DNA of 64,000 bases from Halomonas sp. (GTDB lineage Bacteria > Pseudomonadota > Gammaproteobacteria > Pseudomonadales > Halomonadaceae), in the NCBI RefSeq assembly GCF_011050415.1, contig NZ_DRFS01000027.1:1-64000 (forward strand), in the 5' to 3' direction. Positions 45,925-54,625 of this stretch are shown piece by piece (position 1 is the first letter of the stretch; the number at the start of each line of letters is the position of its first letter). The notes under the pieces were generated by a model. It made no database searches. It had not been told where the DNA came from and was given only the letters and a program-made list of their open reading frames with translations. The position numbers and the translations under genes were made by a program.

Positions 45925-46683
45925 TCAGGCTATATGAAGTGCCACATCATGCTGAGTAAGCAGACGCTGAATTGATTCGGGTGGTTTGCGGTCAGTAAAT
46001 AGCGCATCTAGCTGTGCCAGGTTGCCTTGCCGCACGACCGGATTACGGTGGAATTTAGAGTAGTCCGCGGCTAAATAGATACGCCGTGAATTAGCAATAA
46101 TCGCCTGAGCAACCCGTACTTCCTGATAGTCAAACTCCAACAGCGAGCCATCCTCGTCGATACCACTAATGCCGATGATGCCGTAATCCACTTTAAACTG
46201 ATTGATAAAGTCGATCGTGGCTTCCCCAATGATGCCGCCATCACGAGAGCGCACTTGGCCGCCGGCGATAATCACGGTGAAGTCCTCTTTATGCTGCAAA
46301 ATAGCGGCGACATTAAGGTTATTGGTAATAATCTCTAGGCCTTGATGCTCCAGCAATGCTTGAGCAATCACTTCATTACTGGTGCCGATATTAATAAACA
46401 GCGAGGAGTGGCTAGGAATGTGCTGCGCCAAACAGCGAGCAATACGCTCTTTCTCTTCCAGGTGAAGCGTTTTACGGGTGCTATAGGCAGTATTAACGGT
46501 GCTGGATTCAATGCCCACTCCGCCGTGCACGCGCCGTACTCGACCATCATCTGCCAGGGTGTTTAAATCACGGCGTATGGTTTGCGGAGTGACCGCAAAG
46601 TGATCGGTAAGCTGCTCGATACTCATATAGCCGTGCTGACGAACTAGCTCGACAATGGCATCTTGACGAAATTGTTGATTCAT
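45925..46683 (-). CDS. glpR: DeoR-family repressor of glycerol genes
   Basis: A 252-aa DeoR-family regulator. The N-terminal helix-turn-helix reads MSIEQLTDHFAVTPQTIRRDLNTLADDGRVRRVHGG. The C-terminal sugar-phosphate-sensing domain has FINIGTSNEVIAQALLEH and GIIGISGIDEDGSLLEFD. It is expected to repress the glp genes until glycerol-3-phosphate binds. It sits just before glpK and may be cotranscribed with it. Confidence 0.93.
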   Translation of the reverse strand: MNQQFRQDAIVELVRQHGYMSIEQLTDHFAVTPQTIRRDLNTLADDGRVRRVHGGVGIESSTVNTAYSTRKTLHLEEKERIARCLAQHIPSHSSLFINIGTSNEVIAQALLEHQGLEIITNNLNVAAILQHKEDFTVIIAGGQVRSRDGGIIGEATIDFINQFKVDYGIIGISGIDEDGSLLEFDYQEVRVAQAIIANSRRIYLAADYSKFHRNPVVRQGNLAQLDALFTDRKPPESIQRLLTQHDVALHIA

Positions 46684-46797
46684 AAGCCCGGCCTGTTCGG
46701 TTTTTATTGATATATGAACGTATTAGGGTAGCAAAATTTTCGGAACCTAATAACATCTTCAGTCAAACCTATCAGGCCGAGCGCCAACTTCCGCGTT

Positions 46798-48669
46798 TTA
46801 AAGCGGCCATACCAATAGAATCATCGGAATAGCCACCGCCAGCACTACCAATGAAAGCGGCAAGCCTAACTTCCAATAATCACCAAAGCAGTAGCCTCCC
46901 GGGCCTAACACCAAGGTGTTGGATTGATGCCCTATCGGGGTTAAAAAAGCGCAAGACGCGCTGACAGCCACCACCATCAAGAAGGGATCCAGCGAAACAT
47001 TAAAGCCATTGGCCAAACTCACCGCAATGGGCGCCATCAGCAGCGCTGCGGCGGCATTATTGACCACGTTAGAGAGCAACATGGAGAGTAAGAAAAGCCC
47101 GACCATGGTGACAACGACCGGCCAGTCGCTGCCATAACTCAGCAATGCCTCAGCAATTAAATCTGCCCCCCCGCTAGTTTCAAGGGCTTCGCCCACGGGT
47201 ATCATCGCCGCTAACAGCACTATTACAGGGCCGTCAATGGCTTGATACCCTTCACGCAGTGGTAGCACGCCGATCAGTAAAGAGATCAGTGCTGCCGTAC
47301 TCATCGCCACTGCAGCAGGCAGTAAATCAAACAGCATAGCGATAATCGCCAGCGCAAAAATGGCGAGCGACATAGCAAGCTTACGTGGCTGTCCAAGATA
47401 CAATTCGCGGCTGGCTAGCGGCAGGCAACCTAGCGTGGCAAGGCTTTCAGATATCTCGTTTTCACTACCTTGAAGAAGCAAAATGTCACCGTTCTTAAAA
47501 CGGATATCACGTAACCGCTGTTTTAAGCGCCCACCATCCCGGGCAACTGCCACTAAATGCAAACCAAACTGCTGATTAAGACGGAGCTGTCGCACGCTGC
47601 GATTAATCATCATCGAGTCATTGCGCACTACGGCCTCGATTAGCTGCAGTCCTTCGGTATCTACGGGCTTACGCTCTTTCGACGCGTTTTTATCCTTCGG
47701 CGCATCAGCGCTTGTTTCAGTTGCCTCTTGGTCATCATCAGTAGGCTGGGCCTCTTCGTCCAATTCAGCAATAGCGCTCAGACCGGCCTTATCTTCTAAT
47801 AGTTGAAGCTCATCAGGGCCTGCTTCTAACAGCAGAATATCGCCCTCTTGCAAAGTGCCGTGAAAGTTATAACCCGCACGACGATTGTCATCGCGCACCA
47901 CCGCCAACACCGGAATGGTTTCATCCAATTCGTCGCGCAGTTGTTGCAGGGTTAATCCTTTGGCTTTTGATTCTTCGCCAACCTTTAGCTCAACCAAGTA
48001 ATTAGCCGTATCAAACATCTCATCCGTAGACGCTTGCCCGCTACGTTTGGGTGTTAAGCGCCAGCCGACTAAGACAATAAACGCCAATCCCACTAGTGCT
48101 ACCACAATGCCAACGGGCGAAAAGCTGAACATACTAAACGACTCGCCGGTCACCTCACCGCGATAACTGGAAATAATAATATTAGGTGGCGTACCAATCA
48201 GCGTAGTGAGCCCTCCAAGCAAAGAACCAAACGCCAACGGCATCAGCAGTAGTGAAGGCGAAGTATTGTGCTCGCGGGCTAACCGCATTGCCACGGGCAG
48301 CAGTAGTGCCAGAGCACCAACATTGTTCATTATGCCTGACAGCATCACCACTGTGCCTACTAATACCAGTAGCTGGAGAAGCAGGTTCTCTCCCACTTTA
48401 AGCACTTGATTAGCAATAACATCGACAACACCCGAGCGCTCAAACCCTCGGCTTAGTACCAGCACCGCCGCCACGGTGATAACCGCCGGGTGACCAAACC
48501 CCATAAAAGCGCTCTCTGTCGGCACCAACCCCAGCATGACAGAACCCAACAGTGCCGCCAGGGCAACCAGATCATAGCGAAACCGCCCCCATATAAAAGC
48601 CGCCAACGTCAGTCCTAGCACGATAAACACTAACGTACTCGGTGCAAGCGCCATGTCTTCAATCGACAT
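46798..48669 (-). CDS. DASS/SLC13-type anion permease with two RCK_C domains
   Basis: A 623-aa membrane protein. Two hydrophobic halves (about 1-205 and 425-623, each ending with family loops such as GTPPNIIISSYRGE and TPIGHQSNTLVLGPGG) flank a soluble insert with two TrkA-C (RCK_C) domains, seen as VELKVGEESKAKGLTLQQLRDE and AVVRNDSMMINRSVRQLRLNQ. A very acidic linker (about 290-335) joins the two domains. Such proteins carry sulfate, dicarboxylates or similar anions with sodium. The substrate is unknown. Start may be MSIEDM or the MALAPS five residues in. Confidence 0.9.
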   Translation of the reverse strand: MSIEDMALAPSTLVFIVLGLTLAAFIWGRFRYDLVALAALLGSVMLGLVPTESAFMGFGHPAVITVAAVLVLSRGFERSGVVDVIANQVLKVGENLLLQLLVLVGTVVMLSGIMNNVGALALLLPVAMRLAREHNTSPSLLLMPLAFGSLLGGLTTLIGTPPNIIISSYRGEVTGESFSMFSFSPVGIVVALVGLAFIVLVGWRLTPKRSGQASTDEMFDTANYLVELKVGEESKAKGLTLQQLRDELDETIPVLAVVRDDNRRAGYNFHGTLQEGDILLLEAGPDELQLLEDKAGLSAIAELDEEAQPTDDDQEATETSADAPKDKNASKERKPVDTEGLQLIEAVVRNDSMMINRSVRQLRLNQQFGLHLVAVARDGGRLKQRLRDIRFKNGDILLLQGSENEISESLATLGCLPLASRELYLGQPRKLAMSLAIFALAIIAMLFDLLPAAVAMSTAALISLLIGVLPLREGYQAIDGPVIVLLAAMIPVGEALETSGGADLIAEALLSYGSDWPVVVTMVGLFLLSMLLSNVVNNAAAALLMAPIAVSLANGFNVSLDPFLMVVAVSASCAFLTPIGHQSNTLVLGPGGYCFGDYWKLGLPLSLVVLAVAIPMILLVWPL

Positions 48670-48827
48670 CCTTTTCCTACTCCCTTGCCATCCCTTAATA
48701 AGGGCAGCCTACGATTGATCTACGCCATGCTTTAAGCATGGCCATTCCTTTCGCACATTAGACGTTTACTATACACACGTATAGCCCCTGCAAACGTCCA
48801 TTGCTATAAATCTAACCCCTTGAGAAA

Positions 48828-48860
48828 CCAAAACAGCCCGGCAATGCCGAGCTGTTTTGG
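48828..48860 (-). terminator. Terminator after the quinone oxidoreductase gene
   Basis: 10-bp perfect outer stem CCAAAACAGC/GCTGTTTTGG enclosing a second CGGC/GCCG stem, about 90 bases beyond the qor stop on the minus strand, with TTTTGGTTT at the 3' side. Fairly strong; T-run interrupted. Confidence 0.7.
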
Positions 48861-48950
48861 AAACACATACAGAAGTTACGTTGTCTTGAGTAAACAGTCG
48901 CTTGGAAGACGTTACGAGCGCTAAGCCACACGCTAGGGTGAGCAAACTAG

Positions 48951-49928
48951 CTATGGCAACAGAATAGTCGACCCGGTAGTTTTGCGGCTTTGCAGGGCGT
49001 CTTGTGCCTTGCCCACCTCTGACAATGGATAGCGGTTGGCGATATCGATTTTGACATTACCGCTTTTGATCATGGAGAAGAAATCTTCACACATCATTTC
49101 CAAGCGCTCGCGTGTGTCAGCGTAGCCGTTGAGGCTTGGCCGAGTGACGTAAAGCGCGCCTTTCTGATTAAGAATCCCGATATTAACACCATCAACTGGC
49201 CCAGAAGCGTTGCCAAAACTGACCATTAATCCGCGAGGCTTGAGGCAATCCAACGACATTTCCCAGGTATCTTTACCCACCGAATCGTAGACCACATCGC
49301 ACATAGCGCCGTTGGTTAACTCACGAACACGCTCAATCACATTCTCTTCGCTATAATTGATCGTTGCCCAAGCGCCATTGGCCATAGCGAGATCCGCCTT
49401 TTCCTGGGAACTAACGGTACCAATGAGCTTCACGCCCAGCGACTTTGCCCACTGACAGGCAATCGAGCCCACACCACCGGCAGCGGCGTGAAACAGAATA
49501 GTTTCTCCGCCTTTTAATTCATAGGTTTGGCGCAGCAGATACTGCACGGTCAGGCCTTTAAGCATACTGGCCGCCGCCGTTTCAAAATCCACGAAATCGG
49601 GTAGTTTGACCACTTTAGCGGCAGGCAGGCTGTGAAGCTCAGCATAGGCACCCAGCGGGCCTTGGGCATAAGCCACTCGATCACCAACTTTTAAATGCGT
49701 GACACCTTCTCCCACGGCATCCACCACGCCCGCACCTTCAGTGCCCAAACCGGAAGGCATAGCGGGGGCAGGATAAAGGCCGGTACGAAAATAGATATCA
49801 ATAAAGTTTAGACCAACGGCTTTATTGGCAATACGCACTTCACCCTGGCCGGGTTCAACAGGCGTCACGTCGACCAGTTCGAGTACTTCAGAACCACCCG
49901 TACGAGCAAATTGAATACGCTTTGACAT
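48951..49928 (-). CDS. qor: Zinc-independent quinone oxidoreductase, QOR family
   Basis: A 325-aa medium-chain reductase that reduces quinones with NADPH. The nucleotide-binding loop is AAAGGVGSIACQWAKSLGVKLIGTVSS, preceded by LKGLTVQYLLRQTYELKGGETILFH. The catalytic-zinc cysteine set of alcohol dehydrogenases is missing, as in Qor. Start at 49928 (MSKRIQFARTGGSE) is chosen, with AAGGAAA in front; a longer upstream frame lacks support. Confidence 0.92.
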   Translation of the reverse strand: MSKRIQFARTGGSEVLELVDVTPVEPGQGEVRIANKAVGLNFIDIYFRTGLYPAPAMPSGLGTEGAGVVDAVGEGVTHLKVGDRVAYAQGPLGAYAELHSLPAAKVVKLPDFVDFETAAASMLKGLTVQYLLRQTYELKGGETILFHAAAGGVGSIACQWAKSLGVKLIGTVSSQEKADLAMANGAWATINYSEENVIERVRELTNGAMCDVVYDSVGKDTWEMSLDCLKPRGLMVSFGNASGPVDGVNIGILNQKGALYVTRPSLNGYADTRERLEMMCEDFFSMIKSGNVKIDIANRYPLSEVGKAQDALQSRKTTGSTILLP

Positions 49929-50114
49929 TAGTATTTCCTTATTAATTGTAAGTTTTTCGACATGAGCCGCTATACAAGCGCGTCGGGGGAGATAAATCAA
50001 GCCAGCCACTTAGCGTATTTTACGCACGCCATTAACGGTTAAGCTGAAACCCAGTTGTCATGCACCCATGTTAAACTAATGTTACTTTTACCGTCTAACG
50101 CTTAGAGATTCGTC

Positions 50115-50870
50115 ATGACGCACCCCGCTATTCAAGTCCCCACTTTGGTTGCCCACCGTGGATACTCCGCTGCGGCCCCCGAAAACACCTTGGCGGCCGT
50201 CCGAGCGGCCCACCAAGCAGGTGCCTCCTGGGTAGAGCTAGATGTACAACTGCTAGGCGACGGCACCCCAGTGATTTGGCACGATGCTGACGTAGCACGC
50301 TGTTCAAACGGGCGAGGGGATCTTGCTACGATGAATTGGGAAAAGGCCCAGCGTTTAGATGTAGGTAGTTGGTTTGGCGACGGTTTTGCAGGCGAAAAAA
50401 TGGCTGGCTTAGAGGCAATGCTTGCGCTGTTAAACGAGCTGGAAATGGGCGTCAATATGGAAATCAAGGTCAACAAAGGCCGCGACCCTATCGCGCTGGT
50501 TGATCGCGCGCTGCCGATAATGCTGGATACACTACCCCCAGAACGGCTGATTATCTCTTCATTTAATGCCAGCGCCCTAAGCCACTGCCGTCAGTTTGCA
50601 AGCAAAGATCGGCTAGCGCTTGGCGTGCTGTTTGGGAGCGTGCCCAAAACCTGGCGCGCACAGTGTGAAGCCATTGAAGCCTTCAGCGTGCATCCCGACT
50701 GGCCGCGCTTAAAGCGCGCCCAAGCCGATGCCATGCAGCGCGATGGTTATCAAATTTTGTGCTATACCGCCAATGATCCCAGCGCCTTTCATAGCCGCTG
50801 GGAGTGGGGCATCGCCAGTGTCATTACCGATGAGCCCGCGGCCTTTAAGCGTTTTTTAGACAGCCATTGA
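50115..50870 (+). CDS. ugpQ: Glycerophosphodiester phosphodiesterase
   Basis: A 251-aa cytoplasmic GDPD enzyme (no signal peptide) that splits glycerophosphodiesters to glycerol-3-phosphate and an alcohol. The catalytic histidines are in VAHRGYSAAAPENTLAAVRAA and VIWHDADVARCSNG; metal-binding Glu residues lie in WVELDVQLLGDG and NMEIKVNKG. Its product enters the GlpD reaction encoded 7 kb away. It lies 28 bases before nfo on the same strand. Confidence 0.93.
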   Translation: MTHPAIQVPTLVAHRGYSAAAPENTLAAVRAAHQAGASWVELDVQLLGDGTPVIWHDADVARCSNGRGDLATMNWEKAQRLDVGSWFGDGFAGEKMAGLEAMLALLNELEMGVNMEIKVNKGRDPIALVDRALPIMLDTLPPERLIISSFNASALSHCRQFASKDRLALGVLFGSVPKTWRAQCEAIEAFSVHPDWPRLKRAQADAMQRDGYQILCYTANDPSAFHSRWEWGIASVITDEPAAFKRFLDSH

Positions 50871-50898
50871 GCAGAGTTAACATGACAAGGAGTCAACC

Positions 50899-51735
50899 GT
50901 GAAGTACTTAGGAGCCCACGTGAGCGCTGCCGGTGGTGCAGATCAAGCCGTTCACCGGGCAGTAGAAATAGGCGCTGATGCCTTCGCCTTGTTTACTAAA
51001 AACCAGCGCCAGTGGCAGGGTAAGCCGCTGACGGATGAGGCGATTCAAGCCTTTCGTGATGCCTGTAGCGAACACCACTTCGCGCCTGAACAGATTCTGC
51101 CCCACGACAGTTACCTGATTAACCTCGGCCACCCAGAACAAGAAGGCCTGCGCAAATCGCGCGATGCCTTCTTGGATGAGATGCAACGCTGCGAGCAGCT
51201 AGGTCTGACGCTGCTTAATTTCCACCCGGGCAGCCACTTGAACAAAATCAGCGAAAGCGACTGCCTAAAGCGCATTGCTGACTCCGTTAATGAAGCGTTA
51301 ACGCATACCAAAGGCGTCACGGCTGTCATTGAAAACACCGCCGGGCAAGGCACCAATCTAGGCTGGCGCTTTGAGCATTTAGCCGAAATTATTGACCATG
51401 TGGATGACAAAACCCGGGTGGGCGTATGCATTGATACCTGCCACGCTTTCGCTGCGGGCTACGATTTGCGTAGCGCTGAGGCAACCCAAGCCACGCTTGA
51501 TGAACTGGGAGGCGTGGTGGGCTTTAAGTACCTGCGCGGCATGCACTTAAACGATGCCAAAAGCGCGTTTGCCAGCCGCGTGGATCGCCACCACAGCCTG
51601 GGCAAAGGTAATATTGGCTTACCAGCTTTCACGACGATTATGCAGGATAAGCGCATTAGCGCTATTCCAATGATTTTAGAGACCATTGAACCCGATATCT
51701 GGGCGGATGAGATCGCCTGGTTACGTGCTCAATAG
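50899..51735 (+). CDS. nfo: Endonuclease IV
   Basis: A 278-aa AP endonuclease with a TIM-barrel and three zinc ions, cutting DNA at abasic sites for base-excision repair. Metal-binding segments are visible: LLNFHPGSH, VIENTAGQGTNLGWRFEHL, VGVCIDTCHAFAAGYD and HLNDAKSAFASRVDRHHSLGKGNIG. Normal length. AAGGAG precedes the GTG start. Probably cotranscribed with ugpQ. Confidence 0.96.
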   Translation: MKYLGAHVSAAGGADQAVHRAVEIGADAFALFTKNQRQWQGKPLTDEAIQAFRDACSEHHFAPEQILPHDSYLINLGHPEQEGLRKSRDAFLDEMQRCEQLGLTLLNFHPGSHLNKISESDCLKRIADSVNEALTHTKGVTAVIENTAGQGTNLGWRFEHLAEIIDHVDDKTRVGVCIDTCHAFAAGYDLRSAEATQATLDELGGVVGFKYLRGMHLNDAKSAFASRVDRHHSLGKGNIGLPAFTTIMQDKRISAIPMILETIEPDIWADEIAWLRAQ

Positions 51736-51745
51736 CCAAGCGCGC

Positions 51746-52366
51746 TCAAGCGCCAGAGGCGGCGCCGGGCAAGTAGTGAATCACATCGTGGCAGCGCAGC
51801 CGCGTATCGGTGGCATTGCGCATTGAGTGAGGTCGGTCAGCAAAAAAACGGATGCCCTCTCCTTCATGTAGCGTTTGCCACCGCCCATCAATACATAGCT
51901 CCATCTGCCCCTCCACCACCACAATGTGTTCAACCACCCCACTGGCATGGGGCGACGACTCGCTCAAGGCGCCCGGGGCAAGCTCAATCATAAACATCTC
52001 AAAACCCAGCAGCGGGTCATAAGGGAACAGTAAGCGGGCTTGCATACCGACGCTATCATCCCCCCAGACCGACTCCAGGCCATTGCGGTGTAGTTCGCCT
52101 AACGCAGGTTTGGCGCTATCAAACAGCGTAGAAAACGACACTCTAAAACCGCTGGCGATTTTCCATAGCGTTGATACGGTTGGGCTGGATTCGCCACGCT
52201 CGATTTGGCCAAGCATGGCCTTGCTAACGCCGGTTTCACCCGCGGCACGATCCAAGCTCCAACTGCGTTCTTTACGCAGTCGCTTTACGGTGCTCGCGAT
52301 ATGCCCCGCAATGGTTGGGGGCGGCTCTATCGCCTGGGTTTGTGTGCCTGAATCACTCTCTACCAT
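51746..52366 (-). CDS. XRE-cupin regulator, SutR/YdcN-like
   Basis: A 206-aa regulator with an N-terminal XRE helix-turn-helix (about 22-75: VKRLRKERSWSLDRAAGETGVSKAMLGQIERGESSPTVSTLW) and a C-terminal cupin (about 120-195: ELAPGALSESSPHASGVVEHIVVVEGQMEL). E. coli has the same pairing of an XRE-cupin gene (ydcN, sutR) with a BenE-like gene (ydcO). It is divergent from that transporter here, with strong palindromes between them (52427-52482). Confidence 0.88.
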   Translation of the reverse strand: MVESDSGTQTQAIEPPPTIAGHIASTVKRLRKERSWSLDRAAGETGVSKAMLGQIERGESSPTVSTLWKIASGFRVSFSTLFDSAKPALGELHRNGLESVWGDDSVGMQARLLFPYDPLLGFEMFMIELAPGALSESSPHASGVVEHIVVVEGQMELCIDGRWQTLHEGEGIRFFADRPHSMRNATDTRLRCHDVIHYLPGAASGA

Positions 52367-52426
52367 ATATCCCCCATCTCGTTAGACTATTTAATGTCAT
52401 CATACAGCTTAATATCCTGCCGTGCG

Positions 52427-52482
52427 CATTGTGCGTTATTGCGCACAATGATAGCATGCCAAAATCGTGCGCTATAGCGCAC
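52427..52482. promoter_or_regulatory. Twin operator palindromes between the XRE-cupin gene and benE
   Basis: GTGCGCTATAGCGCAC (52467-52482) is a perfect 16-bp palindrome. CATTGTGCG/CGCACAATG (52427-52435 and 52442-52450) is a perfect 9-bp inverted repeat with a 6-base centre. Both share the TGTGCG/CGCACA half-site, and the spacing between their centres is about 36 bases. They are very probably the binding sites of the divergent XRE-cupin regulator. Confidence 0.75.
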
Positions 52483-52514
52483 ATTTTATTTGACGCGCTT
52501 CGCGGGAGGTTGTC

Positions 52515-53729
52515 ATGCACAAAACGACAACACATCATTTAGCCCAGACATCAGAGCGGCGGCCTTCACTGCGCCACGATATTAGCCTATCAAGCGTTAC
52601 AGCAGGTTTTGTCGCAGTGATTATTGGCTATACCAGCTCAGCAGCGATTATTTTCCAGGCCGCCGCGGCGGCTGGCGCATCGCCTGCCCAAATCAGTTCC
52701 TGGCTGTGGGCGTTGGGTATTGGCATGGGCGCCACCTCCCTAGGCCTGTCATTACGCTATCGTATGCCTTTGCTCACGGCCTGGTCTACGCCCGGCGCGG
52801 CGTTTCTCGTTACCAGCCTACCCGGCATTCCTATGGAAGAGGCCATTGGTGCGTTTCTGTTTTCTGCACTATTAATTACGCTGTGTGGCGTAAGCGGCTT
52901 ATTTGAGCGCTTGATGCGACATATCCCCAGTGCTATTGCCTCGGCGATGCTGGCGGGTATTTTACTGCGCTTTGGGCTAGAGCTTTTTGTGGTGATGGAA
53001 AGCCAGTGGTTAATGCCTCTCACCATGTTAGCCACTTGGATAGCAGGAAGACGGTTATGGCCATCGTTGGCCGTACCTGGTGTGCTGATCATTGGCTTAG
53101 CGGTTGCTGCCTTCCAAGGACAGATTAACTTACAAGGTATTTCGCTGGTGCCCACAACGCCCGTCTTTACTGCGCCTACGTTTACCCTTGCAACACTGAT
53201 TGGCGTTGGTATTCCGCTCTTTGTCATCACAATGGCGACACAAAACCTGCCGGGTGTCTCCGTACTGCGTGCTGCGGGTTACCGCCCTGATAGCTCACCA
53301 CTGATTGGCTGGACAGGAGGCGCCTCGCTGCTACTAGCCCCTTTTGGTGGTTATGCATTTAATATGGCGGCAATTAGCGCAGCGGTTTGCTTAGGGCCTG
53401 ACGCTCACGCAGATCCAAAACGTCGCTACACCGCTGGGGTAGCCGCCGGGGTTTTCTATCTTGGGATGGGTATTTTTGGCGCTACCGTGACGGGCATTTT
53501 CATGGCACTGCCCACGGCACTGGTGATGGCCCTGGCAGGCATTGCACTGCTGGCAACATTAGGCGGTGGTCTGGCAAACGCTTTTCATGACCCCGCACAT
53601 CGCGATGCAGCCATTATCACATTTCTGCTGACAGGCTCTGGCGTCACACTATTAGGGATTGGCGGTGCTTTCTGGGGATTAATGGCAGGGTTAATCACGC
53701 TGAAGCTGGCTACTTTTAAAGCGGCTTAA
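52515..53729 (+). CDS. benE: BenE/YdcO-family transporter
   Basis: A 404-aa membrane protein with about 12 helices, of the BenE (benzoate/proton symporter) family. Characteristic stretches are LSSVTAGFVAVIIGYTSSAAIIFQAA, TAWSTPGAAFL and LIGVGIPLFVITMATQNLPG. The GGGAGG ribosome site precedes the ATG. Benzoate transport is proven for few members; in E. coli YdcO the substrate is unclear, and the SutR-like neighbour suggests a sulfur-linked or other role. Confidence 0.88.
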   Translation: MHKTTTHHLAQTSERRPSLRHDISLSSVTAGFVAVIIGYTSSAAIIFQAAAAAGASPAQISSWLWALGIGMGATSLGLSLRYRMPLLTAWSTPGAAFLVTSLPGIPMEEAIGAFLFSALLITLCGVSGLFERLMRHIPSAIASAMLAGILLRFGLELFVVMESQWLMPLTMLATWIAGRRLWPSLAVPGVLIIGLAVAAFQGQINLQGISLVPTTPVFTAPTFTLATLIGVGIPLFVITMATQNLPGVSVLRAAGYRPDSSPLIGWTGGASLLLAPFGGYAFNMAAISAAVCLGPDAHADPKRRYTAGVAAGVFYLGMGIFGATVTGIFMALPTALVMALAGIALLATLGGGLANAFHDPAHRDAAIITFLLTGSGVTLLGIGGAFWGLMAGLITLKLATFKAA

Positions 53730-53800
53730 AGCTTAGGCTATAAAAAAGGCTCTTAAGCACTCAGTGTGGAATTACCTCTGCTATGCAAATAACTAAACCA

Positions 53801-53853
53801 GTGGGAGGGAGCTTTAGCTCGCGAATATTTGAGCAACGCTGAAGAGCCCTCCC
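53801..53853. repeat. REP-like palindromic element
   Basis: GTGGGAGGGAGCTTTAGCTC followed by GCGAAT resembles the Pseudomonas-type REP (GTGGGAG, short GAGCTTTAGCTC hairpin, CGCGA). A CCCTCCC at 53847-53853 pairs with GGGAGGG at 53803-53809 to close an outer stem. Single copy in this window. Confidence 0.5.
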
Positions 53854-53864
53854 ATAAGAGGCTT

Positions 53865-53905
53865 AAAAAAGCTCAGAACTGGCGTAACGCCATCTGAGCT
53901 TTTTT
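53865..53905. terminator. Bidirectional terminator between benE and the lipoprotein gene
   Basis: Stem AAAAAAGCTCAGA/TCTGAGCTTTTTT with an inner TGGCG/CGCCA stem. Both strands end in a T-run, so it serves benE (plus) and the convergent lipoprotein gene (minus). Confidence 0.9.
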
Positions 53906-53941
53906 AGACTCAATACAATGCTGGTGCTGTTCAGTTAGCGC

Positions 53942-54394
53942 TTAGCTTTCAGTAATGACTTCCATGTTAGCCAGATTCTCTTCATCCAGTACGCCTGACA
54001 TGCGCACCATGGCCAGCGCTTCATCCAGGCTGTCCATCTCTTCAATCATGACGAGTTCACTCTCTAAACTCACCGGCTGGCCGGCTTTTTCAGAAAGCAA
54101 TTTTTCCAGAGAAGCTACATCCATAGCGTCGTCTAACTGGTGAACATCTACTGAGGCGCTATTACGGCCCGGCAGATAGATGGTGCCATTAGAGAAATCC
54201 ACGGCGTAGGCAATGACCCCTGGCACAATAAAGAACAGTAGCCCCACGCTATTGGCGATAGCAATGACGGGATCAATATCACCGCTCAACTGGCCTTTGC
54301 GTTCAGGATGAAAAAGCGTACCGCAACCACTTAATGCCACCACAGAGGCGCCAACGACGGCCCCCGTTAGCCAGCGACGAACTGCTTGATGCAT
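53942..54394 (-). CDS. YceK/YidQ-like outer-membrane lipoprotein
   Basis: A 150-aa lipoprotein: the signal peptide ends in the lipobox LSGCG (Cys about residue 24), followed by TLFHPERKGQLSGDIDPVIAIANSVGLLFFIVPGVIAYAVDFSNGTIYLP, a hydrophobic segment typical of YceK/YidQ-type small lipoproteins. The C-terminal third is acidic and helical. No enzymatic role is known. It is monocistronic, with its own terminator. Confidence 0.8.
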   Translation of the reverse strand: MHQAVRRWLTGAVVGASVVALSGCGTLFHPERKGQLSGDIDPVIAIANSVGLLFFIVPGVIAYAVDFSNGTIYLPGRNSASVDVHQLDDAMDVASLEKLLSEKAGQPVSLESELVMIEEMDSLDEALAMVRMSGVLDEENLANMEVITES

Positions 54395-54625
54395 GGAGGT
54401 TCCCTCAAATCATTAAACGTAACGATAGTCGGTGTAGAACGTTGTGACGTAGCGATTTTTTTGCCGACTAACGTATCTTAAAACTCGACTAGTCTAGCAC
54501 AACCTGCCAAAAGCATAGGCTATGTGACATTACTTCATATTTTGCCGCTTTACCCACTAAGCCGTACAATGCCTGCATTCAACGCTTTTAAGCACATTTT
54601 CAAGAACCAAGGAATGCTCACGCCC

